This document shows positions 11,905 through 22,503 of a stretch of 64,000 nt of DNA, one piece after another. How positions within the stretch are numbered: position 1 is the first letter of the stretch; every line of letters begins with the position of its first letter. Location: NCBI GenBank assembly GCA_030435675.1, contig CM059624.1, positions 12,672,769-12,736,768 of the forward strand, in the 5' to 3' direction. The DNA comes from Steinernema hermaphroditum (lineage: Eukaryota; Nematoda; Chromadorea; Rhabditida; Steinernematidae). Both the position numbers and the translations under genes were made by a program. The notes below the pieces were generated by a model. The model worked only from the letters and a program-made list of their open reading frames with translations. It searched no databases and was not told where the DNA came from.

Positions 11905-12312
11905 TCATTGGAAGAACGTGCGACGAATTTCCTCGGTCGTCTTGTAGCGGACGTAGGTGTAGTTGATGTACTTGCAGACGTGTTTCAAGGCTTTGTCGAT
12001 GGCCAAGTAGTTGACCGCGTTGGCGAACTGCACGAGGTCTCCGAACTCCATCGTGAAGAAGGCTAATTCTTCTTTCGGGAGATCGAGGTAACTCTGCACG
12101 GCCTTCTTTTCGTGGAACTTCTCGCAGTACTCTACGATCTTGGTCGCCGTTCTCGAATCGACCTCGAGCAGTTTGAGGGTTCGGTTCTCATTCGAGTCGC
12201 CCATCTGTTCGTAGAAGTTCAAAGTTGCCTTTAGCACCTCGGACATTTTGAGTGCTTCAGGGGAGATCTTGAGGATCTGTTTATCCGAGGTTTCGAGGAG
12301 ATAAAAGGTCAT
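11905..12312 (-). CDS. SKP1-like (SKR) ubiquitin-ligase adaptor, C-terminally short
   Basis: The gene encodes 135 residues in one exon. It has the SKP1 layout: an N-terminal BTB/POZ-like fold (KQILKISPEALKMSEVLKAT), a variable middle, then NAVNYLAIDKALKHVCKYI and the signature KTTEEIRRTF. SKP1 proteins link cullin-1 to F-box substrate receptors in SCF ubiquitin ligases. Family members are usually about 160-180 residues and end in a helix closing with a WCEEK-type tail that helps hold the F-box. Here the stop falls just after RRTFFQ, so this tail is absent. Cullin binding may remain, but F-box binding is doubtful. Nematodes have expanded SKR families, and this is probably a divergent, possibly intron-lost member. 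The ATG at 12312 starts the homology directly, and an acceptor-like ttacag lies just upstream. Confidence 0.85.
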   Translation of the reverse strand: MTFYLLETSDKQILKISPEALKMSEVLKATLNFYEQMGDSNENRTLKLLEVDSRTATKIVEYCEKFHEKKAVQSYLDLPKEELAFFTMEFGDLVQFANAVNYLAIDKALKHVCKYINYTYVRYKTTEEIRRTFFQ

Positions 12313-13024
12313 TGTTTGTATTAGTTACTGTAATCATAGTAGGCCAGTATATTCCTTAAATATGTGTGTATGTGGCGTGGCTTAAGTCCAAAAGCATCGC
12401 TTTTTTGGATAGTGCCTTAGCATTGGTTTTAACCCCGGGCTCGTTAACTATGGGGTAAAAAAGTGACCTCCGCATCTTAGTGGTCAGGGCTGCGCGAGGT
12501 CGCAATAAGAGCTTAATCCTAATTAAATTGAACAGCAAAACGCGCGAATAGATCAATGACGACAGCTGATTTAACCACAAAGCAGCCTTGGACTAGGCTT
12601 AGCCTCGCCTTGAATGGAAATCCCTCGAGACAATTCAGGATAATGCAATGAATAGCAGATTGAGGCCATATCGCGCTTTTTCAAAGGACCTCCAAGGGGG
12701 CGAATAATGATTTGTCGATCTGTCATCGCATGGAAATATGGCAACGGAGCCCGCGTTTGTGATAAATGGGATGGATTTTGCAGAAGTTAGGAAAAGAACT
12801 TTGGCTGTTTTCTGCAACAACATAACCTCTTCAAACTGTGACCCTGGATTACTGTCGTTCAAGGTACGGTAGAAGGATTGCAGGACACGTCAGATCTGCA
12901 GAAATGTGTCGTCATCAAGTCTAGAATCGCTCAGACATCCAAACGTCTACAATGCAGCTTATAAGAGACCCTCCCACCAATCGTTCCCATTTCATTTTCA
13001 AGTACCGGCTGCAACCGGTTAGTC
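12313..13024. other. intergenic between divergent genes; contains a segment duplicated at 15.46 kb
   Basis: About 12553-12640 (gacgacagctgatttaacca) recurs at about 15463-15545. No gene is recognised. The minus-strand frames at 12356-12580 and 12635-12862 look like chance frames. The promoters of the SKP1-like gene and the tetraspanin-like gene should lie here. Confidence 0.45.
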
Positions 13025-13751
13025 ATGATCATCTCTCGGAACGTCGCCGCTGCTCTCGTAGCTGTGACCTTCCACTTCACCTGCTCCAGCGCCGCTCCTG
13101 CTCGGAAATTAGAAGATGGTAGGCTCGCCTCGCTCAACTTCCACTTCATCTCCACCGCTTCAGATGTTCTTACTTACGTCTTCTACGACCACACGCAGAC
13201 GGATATATTCGAAGCCACCGTGAAGGGTGCCTTCCGCCGCTACTCTGTTGTAAAACAGGCCATCGCCAAGATCGAGCAGAACCACATCGACTATTGTGGT
13301 TTTCTGGTAAAACTCCAGGAGGATTGGGTCGTGCAATGTATGGCGCACTTGCCTCTAGCGTCTACTTAACAATAAGATTTTTTAGGGTGGGACGGCGACG
13401 ATCAATCCGACTTCCAGAAACGATTGCAGAACGGCGATTGTGTGGACAACGAAAAGAGTAAGCAATTGGCACTGTACATTCTACATCGTGATGTTTACAG
13501 GAGGGCTGTACTCATACACGGGACCTAAACCGAAACCGGTGCTGAAATTCGGCAAGAAGGACATTGCCGCCATCGATGTTCTCTACCTCCTCATCCCTGT
13601 GCTTGGCTTCGTCTTGATGATCGTTTGCCTCGTTTTCATCGCGTGCGTCGTTCTCATTGCTATTAACAGCCGCAACGAACCTGATCTCGATAAGGTGCGA
13701 CCAGCTGAGACCGACGATGAGAACCAGAATACGCAGCAGTTCAGCGATTAA
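13025..13751 (+). CDS. secreted/one-pass membrane protein with a tetraspanin-like outer loop
   Basis: The model uses exons 13025-13118, 13164-13337, 13386-13457 and 13501-13751 (introns 45, 48 and 43 bp; phases agree), giving 196 residues. The 45-bp first intron is in frame and could be retained. The N-terminus is a signal peptide (ISRNVAAALVAVTFHFTCSS). Next comes GAFRRYSVVKQAIAKIEQNH followed by a CG pair, DW and GDC, the spacing seen in the large extracellular loop of tetraspanins (CCG, DW, C). One strong membrane segment (LLIPVLGFVLMIVCLVFIAC) and an acidic 28-residue tail follow, like the fourth helix and tail of a tetraspanin. The first three helices are absent, so I infer a tetraspanin-derived type I protein. 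The usual CC is YC here. A broken copy lies at 15.46-15.9 kb. Confidence 0.6.
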
Positions 13752-13959
13752 TGGATGCACAAGCCTTTTTCTAATCACACAAGTTATATATTTTTTTTGC
13801 GCATTGGCTATTAGCAAATAAATTACAAGTAGAGCGGCTTGGGCGTGGCGCGGGGCGCCAAGCCAATTTGGGTTTGGGCTTTATATAGGCCACACTGACC
13901 CTTACGACAAGCTCATTTTTATTGTCCTTCATTTACGGTTTAGAGCAACATTGAAAGTA

Positions 13960-14188
13960 ATGGGAACTGTAGTTTTGTCATTTCCATCAACCGCCGTCGG
14001 TCTACTGACGGACATCCACAGCGAGGTAGAGCTTTTCAGCCTTCGAAGTGCGACCAAGGTGAAATCTATTATCGCGAATAAGCAGGTACACTGCACAAGC
14101 ATTACGTCTTGATTGCTTCATTTAGTTCGTTCTCCTCGCGACGCCTTTCGAAACAAATTTGAATTTTGTCCCTACACGTTTGCCTTGA
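13960..14188 (+). CDS. small protein, 62 residues, unrecognised
   Basis: Exon 13960-14085 starts with ATG (MGTVVLSFPSTAVGLLTDIH...) and ends in CAG before a GT donor. A 40-bp intron ending in TTTAG leads to 14126-14188. The frame stays open across the junction. An acceptor-like ggtttag lies about 15 bases upstream of the ATG (possible spliced-leader site) and a TATATA motif lies about 85 bases upstream. The product has no signal peptide or membrane helix, and I do not recognise it. It sits 450 bp upstream of the superoxide dismutase gene on the same strand. Confidence 0.45.
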
Positions 14189-14623
14189 TTACAGTTTTTG
14201 TTTGCTCTTATTCCGCGGTCGGCATGCGAGCGAGCGGAAGGCCTTGTCCCCGATTGTTTCATAATTTTCTCGATTTCCGACTGTCCACTGCTTTGTATCG
14301 TCCGACTACAGCTGCCGTTGTGAAATCTAAGCACCTCCCTCTTGTTGTTTGTAGTCTCTGAAGTTCGGAGCGCCGTTATTTATCCGTTTCGTGATGTTGA
14401 ATTATATTGCGCAGTTGTTTCATTCTCTTTTCAAGGTAAATTTCCGTTGTCCATTTGCCGGGTTGCACTTAAGCGTGGAAGCTGTTGCGTGCTTTTATAT
14501 AACGTTCGTGTGTGAGTGTGATGTATGCGACATTTACGACGTTGTCCTGATGAATAATCTGCTCGGCATATTATAGGACACAGATATCATTGTTTATCAT
14601 AAGTTCATTTCATACGGCATTTT

Positions 14624-14625
14624 AG
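14624..14625 (+). promoter_or_regulatory. acceptor-like site (candidate trans-splice site) ahead of SOD
   Basis: The sequence cggcattttag ends 15 bases before the start codon of the SOD gene, with no coding exon obvious upstream. This arrangement is typical of a spliced-leader addition site in nematodes. It could instead be the acceptor of a 5' UTR intron. Confidence 0.4.
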
Positions 14626-14640
14626 ACTGAAGCAGCAAAT

Positions 14641-15208
14641 ATGAACAAACGCGCTGTCGCTGTTCTCCGTGGTGATGCTGGTGTCACTGGAACTGTCTAT
14701 TTCACTCAGGTAATAGATCAAATTTTGCAAATGTAGCGGAAATATATATTCCAGGAGAAGGAAGGACAGCCCACCACCATCAAGGGAGAAATCAAGGGCT
14801 TGACCCCTGGCCTGCACGGGTTCCATGTTCATCAATATGGCGATTCCACGAATGGATGCATTTCTGCTGGACCGCACTTCAACCCCTTCGGAAAGACTCA
14901 TGCTGGCCCGAAGGACGACAACCGTCATGTCGGTGATCTCGGAAATGTGGAGGCCAACGCTGATGGCATCGCAAACTTTGAACTGGTTGACAGTCCTGTG
15001 CAGATTCATGGAGTTAACTCGGTTGTTGGCCGTTCGCTTGTTGTTCATGCCGGCCAGGATGATTTGGGTATGATTGTGTGTTGCAACTCTGATTTAACTT
15101 CTTCATTTAGGCCGCGGAGAAGGAGACAAGAAGGAAGAAAGTCTGAAGACGGGCAATGCCGGAGCTCGTGTAGCCTGCGGTGTCATCGCTTTTGCGTCTC
15201 CCATTTAG
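14641..15208 (+). CDS. sod-1: Cu/Zn superoxide dismutase
   Basis: Exons 14641-14709, 14755-15067 and 15111-15208 (introns 45 and 43 bp) encode 159 residues. The enzyme converts superoxide to oxygen and hydrogen peroxide. All family landmarks are present: GFHVHQYGD (two copper ligands), [14 protein letters not shown] and [10 protein letters not shown] (bridging His and zinc ligands), [11 protein letters not shown] (last copper His), and [15 protein letters not shown] with the active-site Arg. There is no signal peptide, so this is the cytosolic SOD1 type, and its length is normal for that class. No canonical AATAAA is obvious just downstream. The symbol follows the nematode name for this class; orthology to a particular paralogue was not tested. 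Confidence 0.96.
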
Positions 15209-15462
15209 AAAGATATAGCTTTCAAGTGATTTTATGATGGCACGTGTATTTGGTCTGTTGTATTATTTAACCTAGGATGTTTTGTACTTGTAGTAAAGTT
15301 TTTGGGCACTCGTGCGATATTCGTGTTGTGCCAGATGCTTGTGGGGTGAGTCGGCTTGTGTACTGTGCGGTGGCACGTAATGATGGCGTCTTCGAAGGGA
15401 TGCATTTGGACTGTCCGGTGTACAAATCTTCCTAACTTAAAGCAAGAACGTGTGTTTTCGAT

Positions 15463-15895
15463 CAGTGACGACAGCTAATTTAACCGCAAAGCAGTCCAGG
15501 ACTAGGCTGAGCCGCGCCTTGAATGGAAATCCTTCGAAACAATTCACTGCACACGATTGGAACCGCGAGGGTTAATCCGACTACCGAAAACGATTGTTGA
15601 AGGGTATTGAAGATATGGACAACGAAAAGAGTAAGCAATTGGTGCTGTAGGTTGAAAATATTTACTATCAGTCCCCATAGAACTAGTTGTTATCCACAGA
15701 GATGAAGTGTGCGGAATAAGAAGGTGTATCACTAGTTGTGAACAGCATGATGTTTACAGGAGGGCTGTACTCTAGATCTCGAGACTCGATGAAATTTCGA
15801 GCGAGTAACACCTCTGGCTGTACTCATACACAGGACCCAAACCGAAACCGGCACTGAAATTCGGCAAGAATCAAATTGCCGCCAAAGATAGCCAA
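15463..15895 (+). pseudogene. broken copy of the tetraspanin-like gene at 13.0 kb
   Basis: The block joins a copy of 12553-12640 (5' flank) to copies of exon 3 (acaacgaaaagagtaagcaa) and part of exon 4 (gatgtttacaggagggctgt, then gaccgaaaccg-like sequence). Exons 1 and 2 are missing. The intron between exons 3 and 4 is lengthened by unrelated sequence, and about 45 bases are inserted within the exon 4 copy, breaking the frame. The copy keeps intron sequence, so it arose by DNA duplication rather than retroposition. It lies on the far side of the SOD gene. Confidence 0.85.
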
Positions 15896-16093
15896 AAGAA
15901 AGCCATATCTTTTTTACAAATGTATACGCGGCTGCGCGCGTCTACGCGTTAACACCGGTCTCGTCTCGGCGAAACGTTTAATTTGGTCTCTGTAGTCTCG
16001 GTTTGCACGGTCAGCACATTTCCAAAGAAGTATAAAGAGAGAACAGGTATTACCGTAAGGTGGAGAAGGCAAGAACAAATTAATCAGGAATCA

Positions 16094-16099
16094 TTTATT
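16094..16099 (-). terminator. poly(A) signal AATAAA of the MSP gene
   Basis: TTTATT on the plus strand lies about 25 bases beyond the MSP stop codon at 16124. Confidence 0.7.
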
Positions 16100-16123
16100 G
16101 GAGACAATAACACAAAAGCTCGT

Positions 16124-16522
16124 TTAAGGGTTGTACTCGATGGGGAGGTTCTTGTTGCGGACCATACCATCTCCCTGGAACCATTCGCGGTGGAACTGCT
16201 TGGCGGCACCGTCGGGAGTGTTCGTCCACTCAATGGTGATCCGGTCGTTGTTGGTGTCTTCCCGTCCGTAGACGAAGCAGTCGCAAGACACGGCCACCAG
16301 CACGTTCTCCTTGGGGTCAAGCACTCCACAGGCAGGATCCACTCCGAGGCGCTTGATGTTGGTGGTCTTGATGGCCCATCCGATGCGGCGTTCTCCAGCG
16401 TTGGTGATCCTGATGTGGTAGGTATTGTCATCGTACGGCGCGTTGAACACGATCTTCGTGCCGGGCTGGGTGTTGATTTCTCCAGGGGAAACGGATTGAG
16501 CCACTGCTGCTGCCTGCCGCAT
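16124..16522 (-). CDS. msp: major sperm protein (MSP), if translated independently
   Basis: From the ATG at 16522 the frame gives 132 residues, close to the usual 127. It matches the MSP immunoglobulin-like fold over its whole length, starting at [19 protein letters not shown]. MSPs polymerise to drive amoeboid crawling of nematode sperm and are also released as an oocyte-maturation signal. A TATA-like ctataag lies about 80 bases upstream of this ATG on the minus strand, which could support an independent promoter. The frame is nevertheless open far upstream (see the overlapping Myb entry). The family assignment is certain; only the start is in doubt. Confidence 0.9.
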   Translation of the reverse strand: MRQAAAVAQSVSPGEINTQPGTKIVFNAPYDDNTYHIRITNAGERRIGWAIKTTNIKRLGVDPACGVLDPKENVLVAVSCDCFVYGREDTNNDRITIEWTNTPDGAAKQFHREWFQGDGMVRNKNLPIEYNP

Positions 16523-17191
16523 AAGCGAAGTGACCACCTCGTGCTTTCCACACTCGGATCCGCTTGGTGCTGAACACCATCCCTGAAGGGAGCTTCTTAT
16601 AGAGCGATCAAACAGAGAACAACGAACATTTTCGTCCTCAGGCGGCGGGTCGGCATTCCTCTGGGTCTCTTCGTTCTCCTCTTCCGACACATTCACATCT
16701 CCATCATCCGCGGACAGCATTTCCGCCTCAAGAAGAGGCAACTTCTTGCGATCGACCAGCACATTACACTTGAACTTCCTCTCGATGCTGAAATAAATCA
16801 AATGTTCCAAAGCACATTTAAGTTCATCCCTACTAAGATCGCTCATGCCTCTGCAACTGTCGACCACTGCGACGAACAAGGAAGAGAAGATCTTGGAGCT
16901 GCAAATCGGCGCGGTGAATATTGTCGTGCAGATGGCGTCGATAACTGAACAGTTTTCGGGGATACAATGGAGCGAAACGGCGAAAACTCACTGCGACTGC
17001 AAGCTCGAGTACGTGCGCCCACATCCGGGATTATCGCGGACGTAGTCCTTCCATATGGAGATTCCCATTGGCGTCAACGCGTTATCGCTACCTGCGCGCA
17101 CCTTCAACAGAAGGTATTTCCACATCCGGCGGTCGTCTTCTTCAGTATAAGCTTGTCGGTTCATCATTCGGTTCTGAAGCGATGAATTCAT
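16124..17191 (-). CDS. Rap1-type Myb/SANT domain gene reading in frame into a major sperm protein
   Basis: Minus-strand exons 17191-16992, 16944-16834 and 16787-16124 (introns 47 and 46 bp, all phases consistent) give an uninterrupted 324-residue frame. Residues about 14-75 ([20 protein letters not shown] ... [14 protein letters not shown]) look like a Myb/SANT DNA-binding domain of the Rap1/TEBP kind. The middle is acidic ([16 protein letters not shown]). Residues 193-324 are a nearly canonical [20 protein letters not shown] ... [20 protein letters not shown] ... [19 protein letters not shown] is the cytoskeletal and signalling protein of nematode sperm and is normally an intronless 127-residue gene. 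This is either a true fusion or two genes: MSP starting at 16522, with the Myb gene ending by other splicing. A weak 48-bp intron (GTTCGT...TTCAG, about 16.6 kb) would also keep the frame. Confidence 0.75.
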
Positions 17192-17301
17192 AACAAATAT
17201 TCCGGCATATTTTGAACAATTGGGCACACGAGAATAAGCAGGACAGCCACAAACAAAAAGATCTATGTTTAGACATAAACGCATTGTTTAGCCACGCGAC
17301 A

Positions 17302-17385
17302 TCACATCATTTTGCCGCCCTTGGAAATATCGTCGCGAGACGCACCCATCGTACCCATCGGAGCACCCATCGTTGACGTCTCCAT
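17302..17385 (-). CDS. possible 27-residue peptide or terminal exon, unrecognised
   Basis: A short frame (METSTMGAPMGTMGASRDDI then SKGGKMM) with a repeated MG spacing ends at 17302. A good acceptor (cttgtgtttcag) lies about 80 bases upstream on the same strand, but I could not join it in frame to a convincing upstream exon. It lies between two better-supported minus-strand genes. It may be noise. Confidence 0.2.
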   Translation of the reverse strand: METSTMGAPMGTMGASRDDISKGGKMM

Positions 17386-17527
17386 AGACCTCTCTTGCAG
17401 CTCCTCTCCTCACTTAGGAGTCTTTTTTTATGCTTCCGTGCCAGATCTGACAGTGCCACACCGACTGAAACACAAGAACTTCCAAATTGTCCAAAGTTCA
17501 GCATCACAATAAATGAAGTGGACATGA

Positions 17528-17742
17528 TTAGTATGCCGCAGTGATCACTCGTTCATCAAATCTTGGCACAACTGTCTGACCAACACGTCGTAAACGCGCA
17601 TAAAAAACATACCAGATGGCAAGCGTTGGGTAGTGGCCTGACGTCTAGACTGACTAGACGCCCTTTTGTGTCTACGATTGTTCATATAAAGGATGCGATT
17701 GTTGATAAAGATGAACCCCACTAGACCGGTCGTTCCCCACAT
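17528..17742 (-). CDS. small single-pass membrane protein, 57 residues
   Basis: Exons 17742-17613 and 17571-17528 are joined by a 41-bp intron (GTATGT...GACAG, phase 1). The product begins MWGTTGLVGFIFINNRILYM, a short membrane segment, then a very basic stretch (NNRRHKRASSQSRRQ) and ends RLPSVVPRFDERVITAAY. I do not recognise the family. It starts 84 bases downstream of the Aly/REF stop codon on the same strand, the spacing typical of genes inside nematode operons. An unspliced alternative of 65 codons is also open. Confidence 0.45.
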
Positions 17743-17826
17743 CTCAACAGCAAGAAACCGTGAACAGATATGACAAAGATACAAAGAGATAAAAAGTATT
17801 TTAAGCAGGACAATAACAAAATATAG

Positions 17827-18626
17827 TCACGTGGTCATAACAATATCAGTGTTCTGCTCCATGTATTCGTCCAGCTCGCGATCCAGTTCTTCCTTGGTCT
17901 TCTGTTGCTTCTTCTCTGAGTCAGGCTTCTTTTCCTGCTTTCGGCCGTTCTTCTTCCCACGCTTCTTTACGACTGCCCCCGACGAACATTTCGCAATTTG
18001 CTGGACCTGCTTCTTCAAGGCGGTGAGCTGTCGTTGAATGGAGGGAGCAACTCGAACAGGAGCACGGTCATCGACGATAACCATCTTGAGATCACGACCT
18101 GTAATAGAACCGTCAGCAATGGGTAGTGTGAACAGAGAACGAAGTACCATCAAGGGCGATGCCTCTGAAGTCGTTGACCATTCTCTTCGCGTCACCATGA
18201 TGAAGAACAGCGTCTCCAGTGTGCAGCGACTTTCCGGTTTCGTCGAAGTGAACGTTCACCTTCGAAGGCTTGTACGGGGCGAACAGTTCCTATAACACTT
18301 GCCATTACGACAAGCCGTAATTATCCAAGAAGCGTGCCTGCAGGTCGATAGTTTTGACGGTATACGACAAGTTGCTGATGTTCACTTTGACGAAGCGATT
18401 GTCGACACGGCGGGTGACGTTGGCGCAACCGCCGCGATTCGGCTTCTGCTTCTGAACCAGTTTCAAAATAAGTTAATGATTGAATATGACTAACGTTGGT
18501 GAACTTGGCTTGTCCTTCACCTGGCTGATACTTCGGTCCGCGATTGAACTTCGCAGTACCGCTACCCGCCTTGTTCTTCTTCTTGTTTTCAGCGATGAGC
18601 TGGTCCAGAGATTTGTCAACGTTCAT
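17827..18626 (-). CDS. Aly/REF mRNA export adaptor (ALYREF/THO4 family)
   Basis: Exons 18626-18495, 18451-18338, 18289-18148 and 18098-17827 give 219 residues. The N-terminus ([18 protein letters not shown]) is the UAP56-binding motif. An RRM follows ([14 protein letters not shown] as RNP2, [37 protein letters not shown]), and the C-terminus [15 protein letters not shown] is the matching helix that binds UAP56. The protein couples splicing and transcription to nuclear mRNA export within TREX. Intron 2 (18290-18337) has a GC-AG boundary; only that junction yields the conserved DLQ-ELF sequence. The arginine-glycine boxes of vertebrate ALYREF are reduced. An acceptor-like attcatttcag ends about 19 bases before the ATG, a candidate trans-splice site. 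Confidence 0.92.
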
Positions 18627-18644
18627 TTTGGTTACGCTTGCCGT

Positions 18645-18646
18645 TC
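18645..18646 (-). promoter_or_regulatory. acceptor-like site ahead of the Aly/REF gene
   Basis: The minus strand reads tattcatttcag ending about 19 bases upstream of the start codon. I interpret it as a spliced-leader or 5' UTR acceptor. Confidence 0.45.
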
Positions 18647-18659
18647 TGAAATGAATAAA

Positions 18660-19260
18660 AATATGGGTAAAAAAGAAGAAAAGCACAGCACGATCACGAT
18701 CACGTCAAAACGGGATGAACACGGCATCAGAGAGAAAGCTGAAAGGCAAATATATTACTGCTGCACATTGTCACATCAACTTCTGAAGTAATGCAAAAGT
18801 CGGACGTCGGAACGACCGCAAGAGGAGCATTCTGCAAGCTGAATGACGCAGACTGTCTCCACACTGCAAACGCAATGTCTGCGGGGTTCTTGGCGCTATC
18901 GTATAAACGTTCAAAAGAATCCTTGGAATGTTGTATGATAAAAGACTGTGGTCTCAATGGGTACAATATTTCAAAAAGAGGAGATCATCAGGCCTCCGAG
19001 AGAAACCCGCAACCCAGGTGGGACAAAACGATGTACTGTATGTCTGTATACCTGGTCTCGACAAGAGTTCACCCCACTCATATTTCAAAGCGGTATGTCA
19101 AATTTTAGCAGGCTCTGTCGGCATCGTCTTAGAAAATATCCTGGACCATAATATTATGACATAACCAGGATCCTAGTGGCCCTACGATGCCGTAATGCGG
19201 CCAGAATTTATCCAGAAATCTTCGTTAACTTAACTAGCAAATCCTTTATACAAACTAGGC
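18660..19260. other. intergenic stretch with antiparallel open frames
   Basis: Frames of about 80-105 codons exist on both strands (18727-18966 minus, 18791-19108 plus). The plus frame is Cys-rich (GAFCKLNDADCLHTANAMSA) but has no signal peptide. I cannot choose between the strands, and neither resembles a known family. An unannotated exon is possible. Confidence 0.35.
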
Positions 19261-19271
19261 CGATAGATTTG

Positions 19272-19763
19272 CTAATTCTTGTCGGATTTGCCGTCCAACT
19301 TCTCGTCCTCTTTGGAATTATCTTTTGAAGAACTATTTTTTGATTTCTCGTTCTTCTTAGATTTCTTCTCCTTTTTCGACTTCTTATCCTTCTTTGTACC
19401 TTCTTTCTTCTTTCCGTTAGAACCGGACGAACTCCAATCACTGACAACATCCTCCATCGTCGGATAATCCTTTGCACCTTTCTTCTGACCCTTAGCAATC
19501 ATTGCCTGCAACCACAGCGTGCAACCAATAAATATCAGAGAGAATTCATCACTCACCTCTTTCTCGTTCAGCGGTACCTGCTTCGGTTTCAAATCAACAG
19601 CAGGCGCTTTAGCCGCAGCGGGCATTTTGGCCGCAGCACCGGCAGCGTTCTTCGCCGGAGGCTTACTAGGGGTGCTAGCGGCCTTTTTCTTTCCACAAAC
19701 CACTAAGGCTATCGGAGCGAAGGCGACAACGATGCTAGCCAGTAAGACGAGTCCAGATTCCAT
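19272..19763 (-). CDS. Lys-rich protein with N-terminal signal anchor, unrecognised
   Basis: Exons 19763-19557 and 19505-19272 flank a 51-bp intron that is in frame, so the product is 146 residues spliced or 163 if the intron is retained. A hydrophobic N-terminus (LVLLASIVVAFAPIALVVCG) is followed by an Ala/Pro/Lys region, then AKDYPTMEDVVSDW, and a very basic, Ser-rich tail (KKDKKSKKEKKSKKNEK). The layout suggests a signal-anchored protein with a large cytosolic tail, perhaps at the ER or nuclear envelope. I know no function. It heads the minus-strand gene series. Confidence 0.7.
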   Translation of the reverse strand: MESGLVLLASIVVAFAPIALVVCGKKKAASTPSKPPAKNAAGAAAKMPAAAKAPAVDLKPKQVPLNEKEVSDEFSLIFIGCTLWLQAMIAKGQKKGAKDYPTMEDVVSDWSSSGSNGKKKEGTKKDKKSKKEKKSKKNEKSKNSSSKDNSKEDEKLDGKSDKN

Positions 19764-20464
19764 GGCGGCTGACGATCCGAGAAGCTTGCAAGAAGCGTGG
19801 CGCGGTCGGTGAAACGTCGATCAAACCGTGAGGCAACGCAGGCGAACGACCGACCGGCTCGATTCAAATGGCCGCAAGACGACTGAATCGAGCACAAGGA
19901 AGCCCCATCTGTCTGCAACGGACTTGTCTAGACCAGTGTACAGAGGTAATCTGAGCCACTGCATAACAATCGTATGGGGCACGAACATTCCACAACGAAA
20001 TGGCCAAAAAACGCATAAATCAGGAGCCCTGCACTGCAAACTTTCGATCACAGATTGCTAATGTTTCTTCGTACAAACGCACTAACAGAAACATTGAATC
20101 ATCGACTGAGCGAGCCCTCGCTCGTCACGACGTCGCGATGAAAATACAAAATGACACTTTTATTCTTGGTTTTGTAGCGTAGCGATTTTTCTTTCACGTA
20201 CAGTTTACGAAAATGGATATGCACGTCTGGCTTTTACTTGTCTGCTTGTTTAAATTCGGTCCCGTCGCGCGAACGTACCTGAATTAGACGTCTACGCTGT
20301 CGCGAGTGCGCTCATCGCTCAATACGGTGTGTCTGGATTTCTGCAAACACTGTCTGCGCTACAGTTTTGCCCATTTATCTGTTATCATCTCTTGCGTGCG
20401 GTCTCTCTCTCGTGCCTGTCCCTGCAACCACTTATTTGCGCTTTATTTTCAGCAGCCGCCATTC
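19764..20464. promoter_or_regulatory. shared upstream region of two divergent genes
   Basis: About 700 bp separate the divergently transcribed Lys-rich membrane protein gene and the helicase gene. I see no clear TATA box or conserved motif. GC-rich patches occur near 19.8-19.95 kb and pyrimidine tracts near 20.38-20.46 kb, just before the helicase ATG. Confidence 0.4.
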
Positions 20465-22396
<1,932 letters not shown>

Positions 22397-22497
22397 CTGC
22401 CGTTGTTTTCAGTGTTTTCTAGTGATTGTTTACTTCATTTATGTCTTGTTGAATTCAAATTGTTGTATACTTATTGACAATCGCTTCCACTATTATT

Positions 22498-22503
22498 AAT
22501 AAA
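22498..22503 (+). terminator. poly(A) signal AATAAA of the helicase gene
   Basis: AATAAA lies about 100 bases beyond the helicase stop codon. Confidence 0.65.

Noticed and set aside
14605..15237. Minus-strand frame of 147 codons and offset plus frames over the SOD gene
   Set aside because: They are shadows of SOD exon 2, whose correct frame is fixed by complete conservation of the metal ligands.
16084..16573. Open frames on both strands opposite or offset to MSP (155 and 196 codons)
   Set aside because: They are shadows of the strongly coding MSP exon; only the frame at 16124-16879 matches a protein family.
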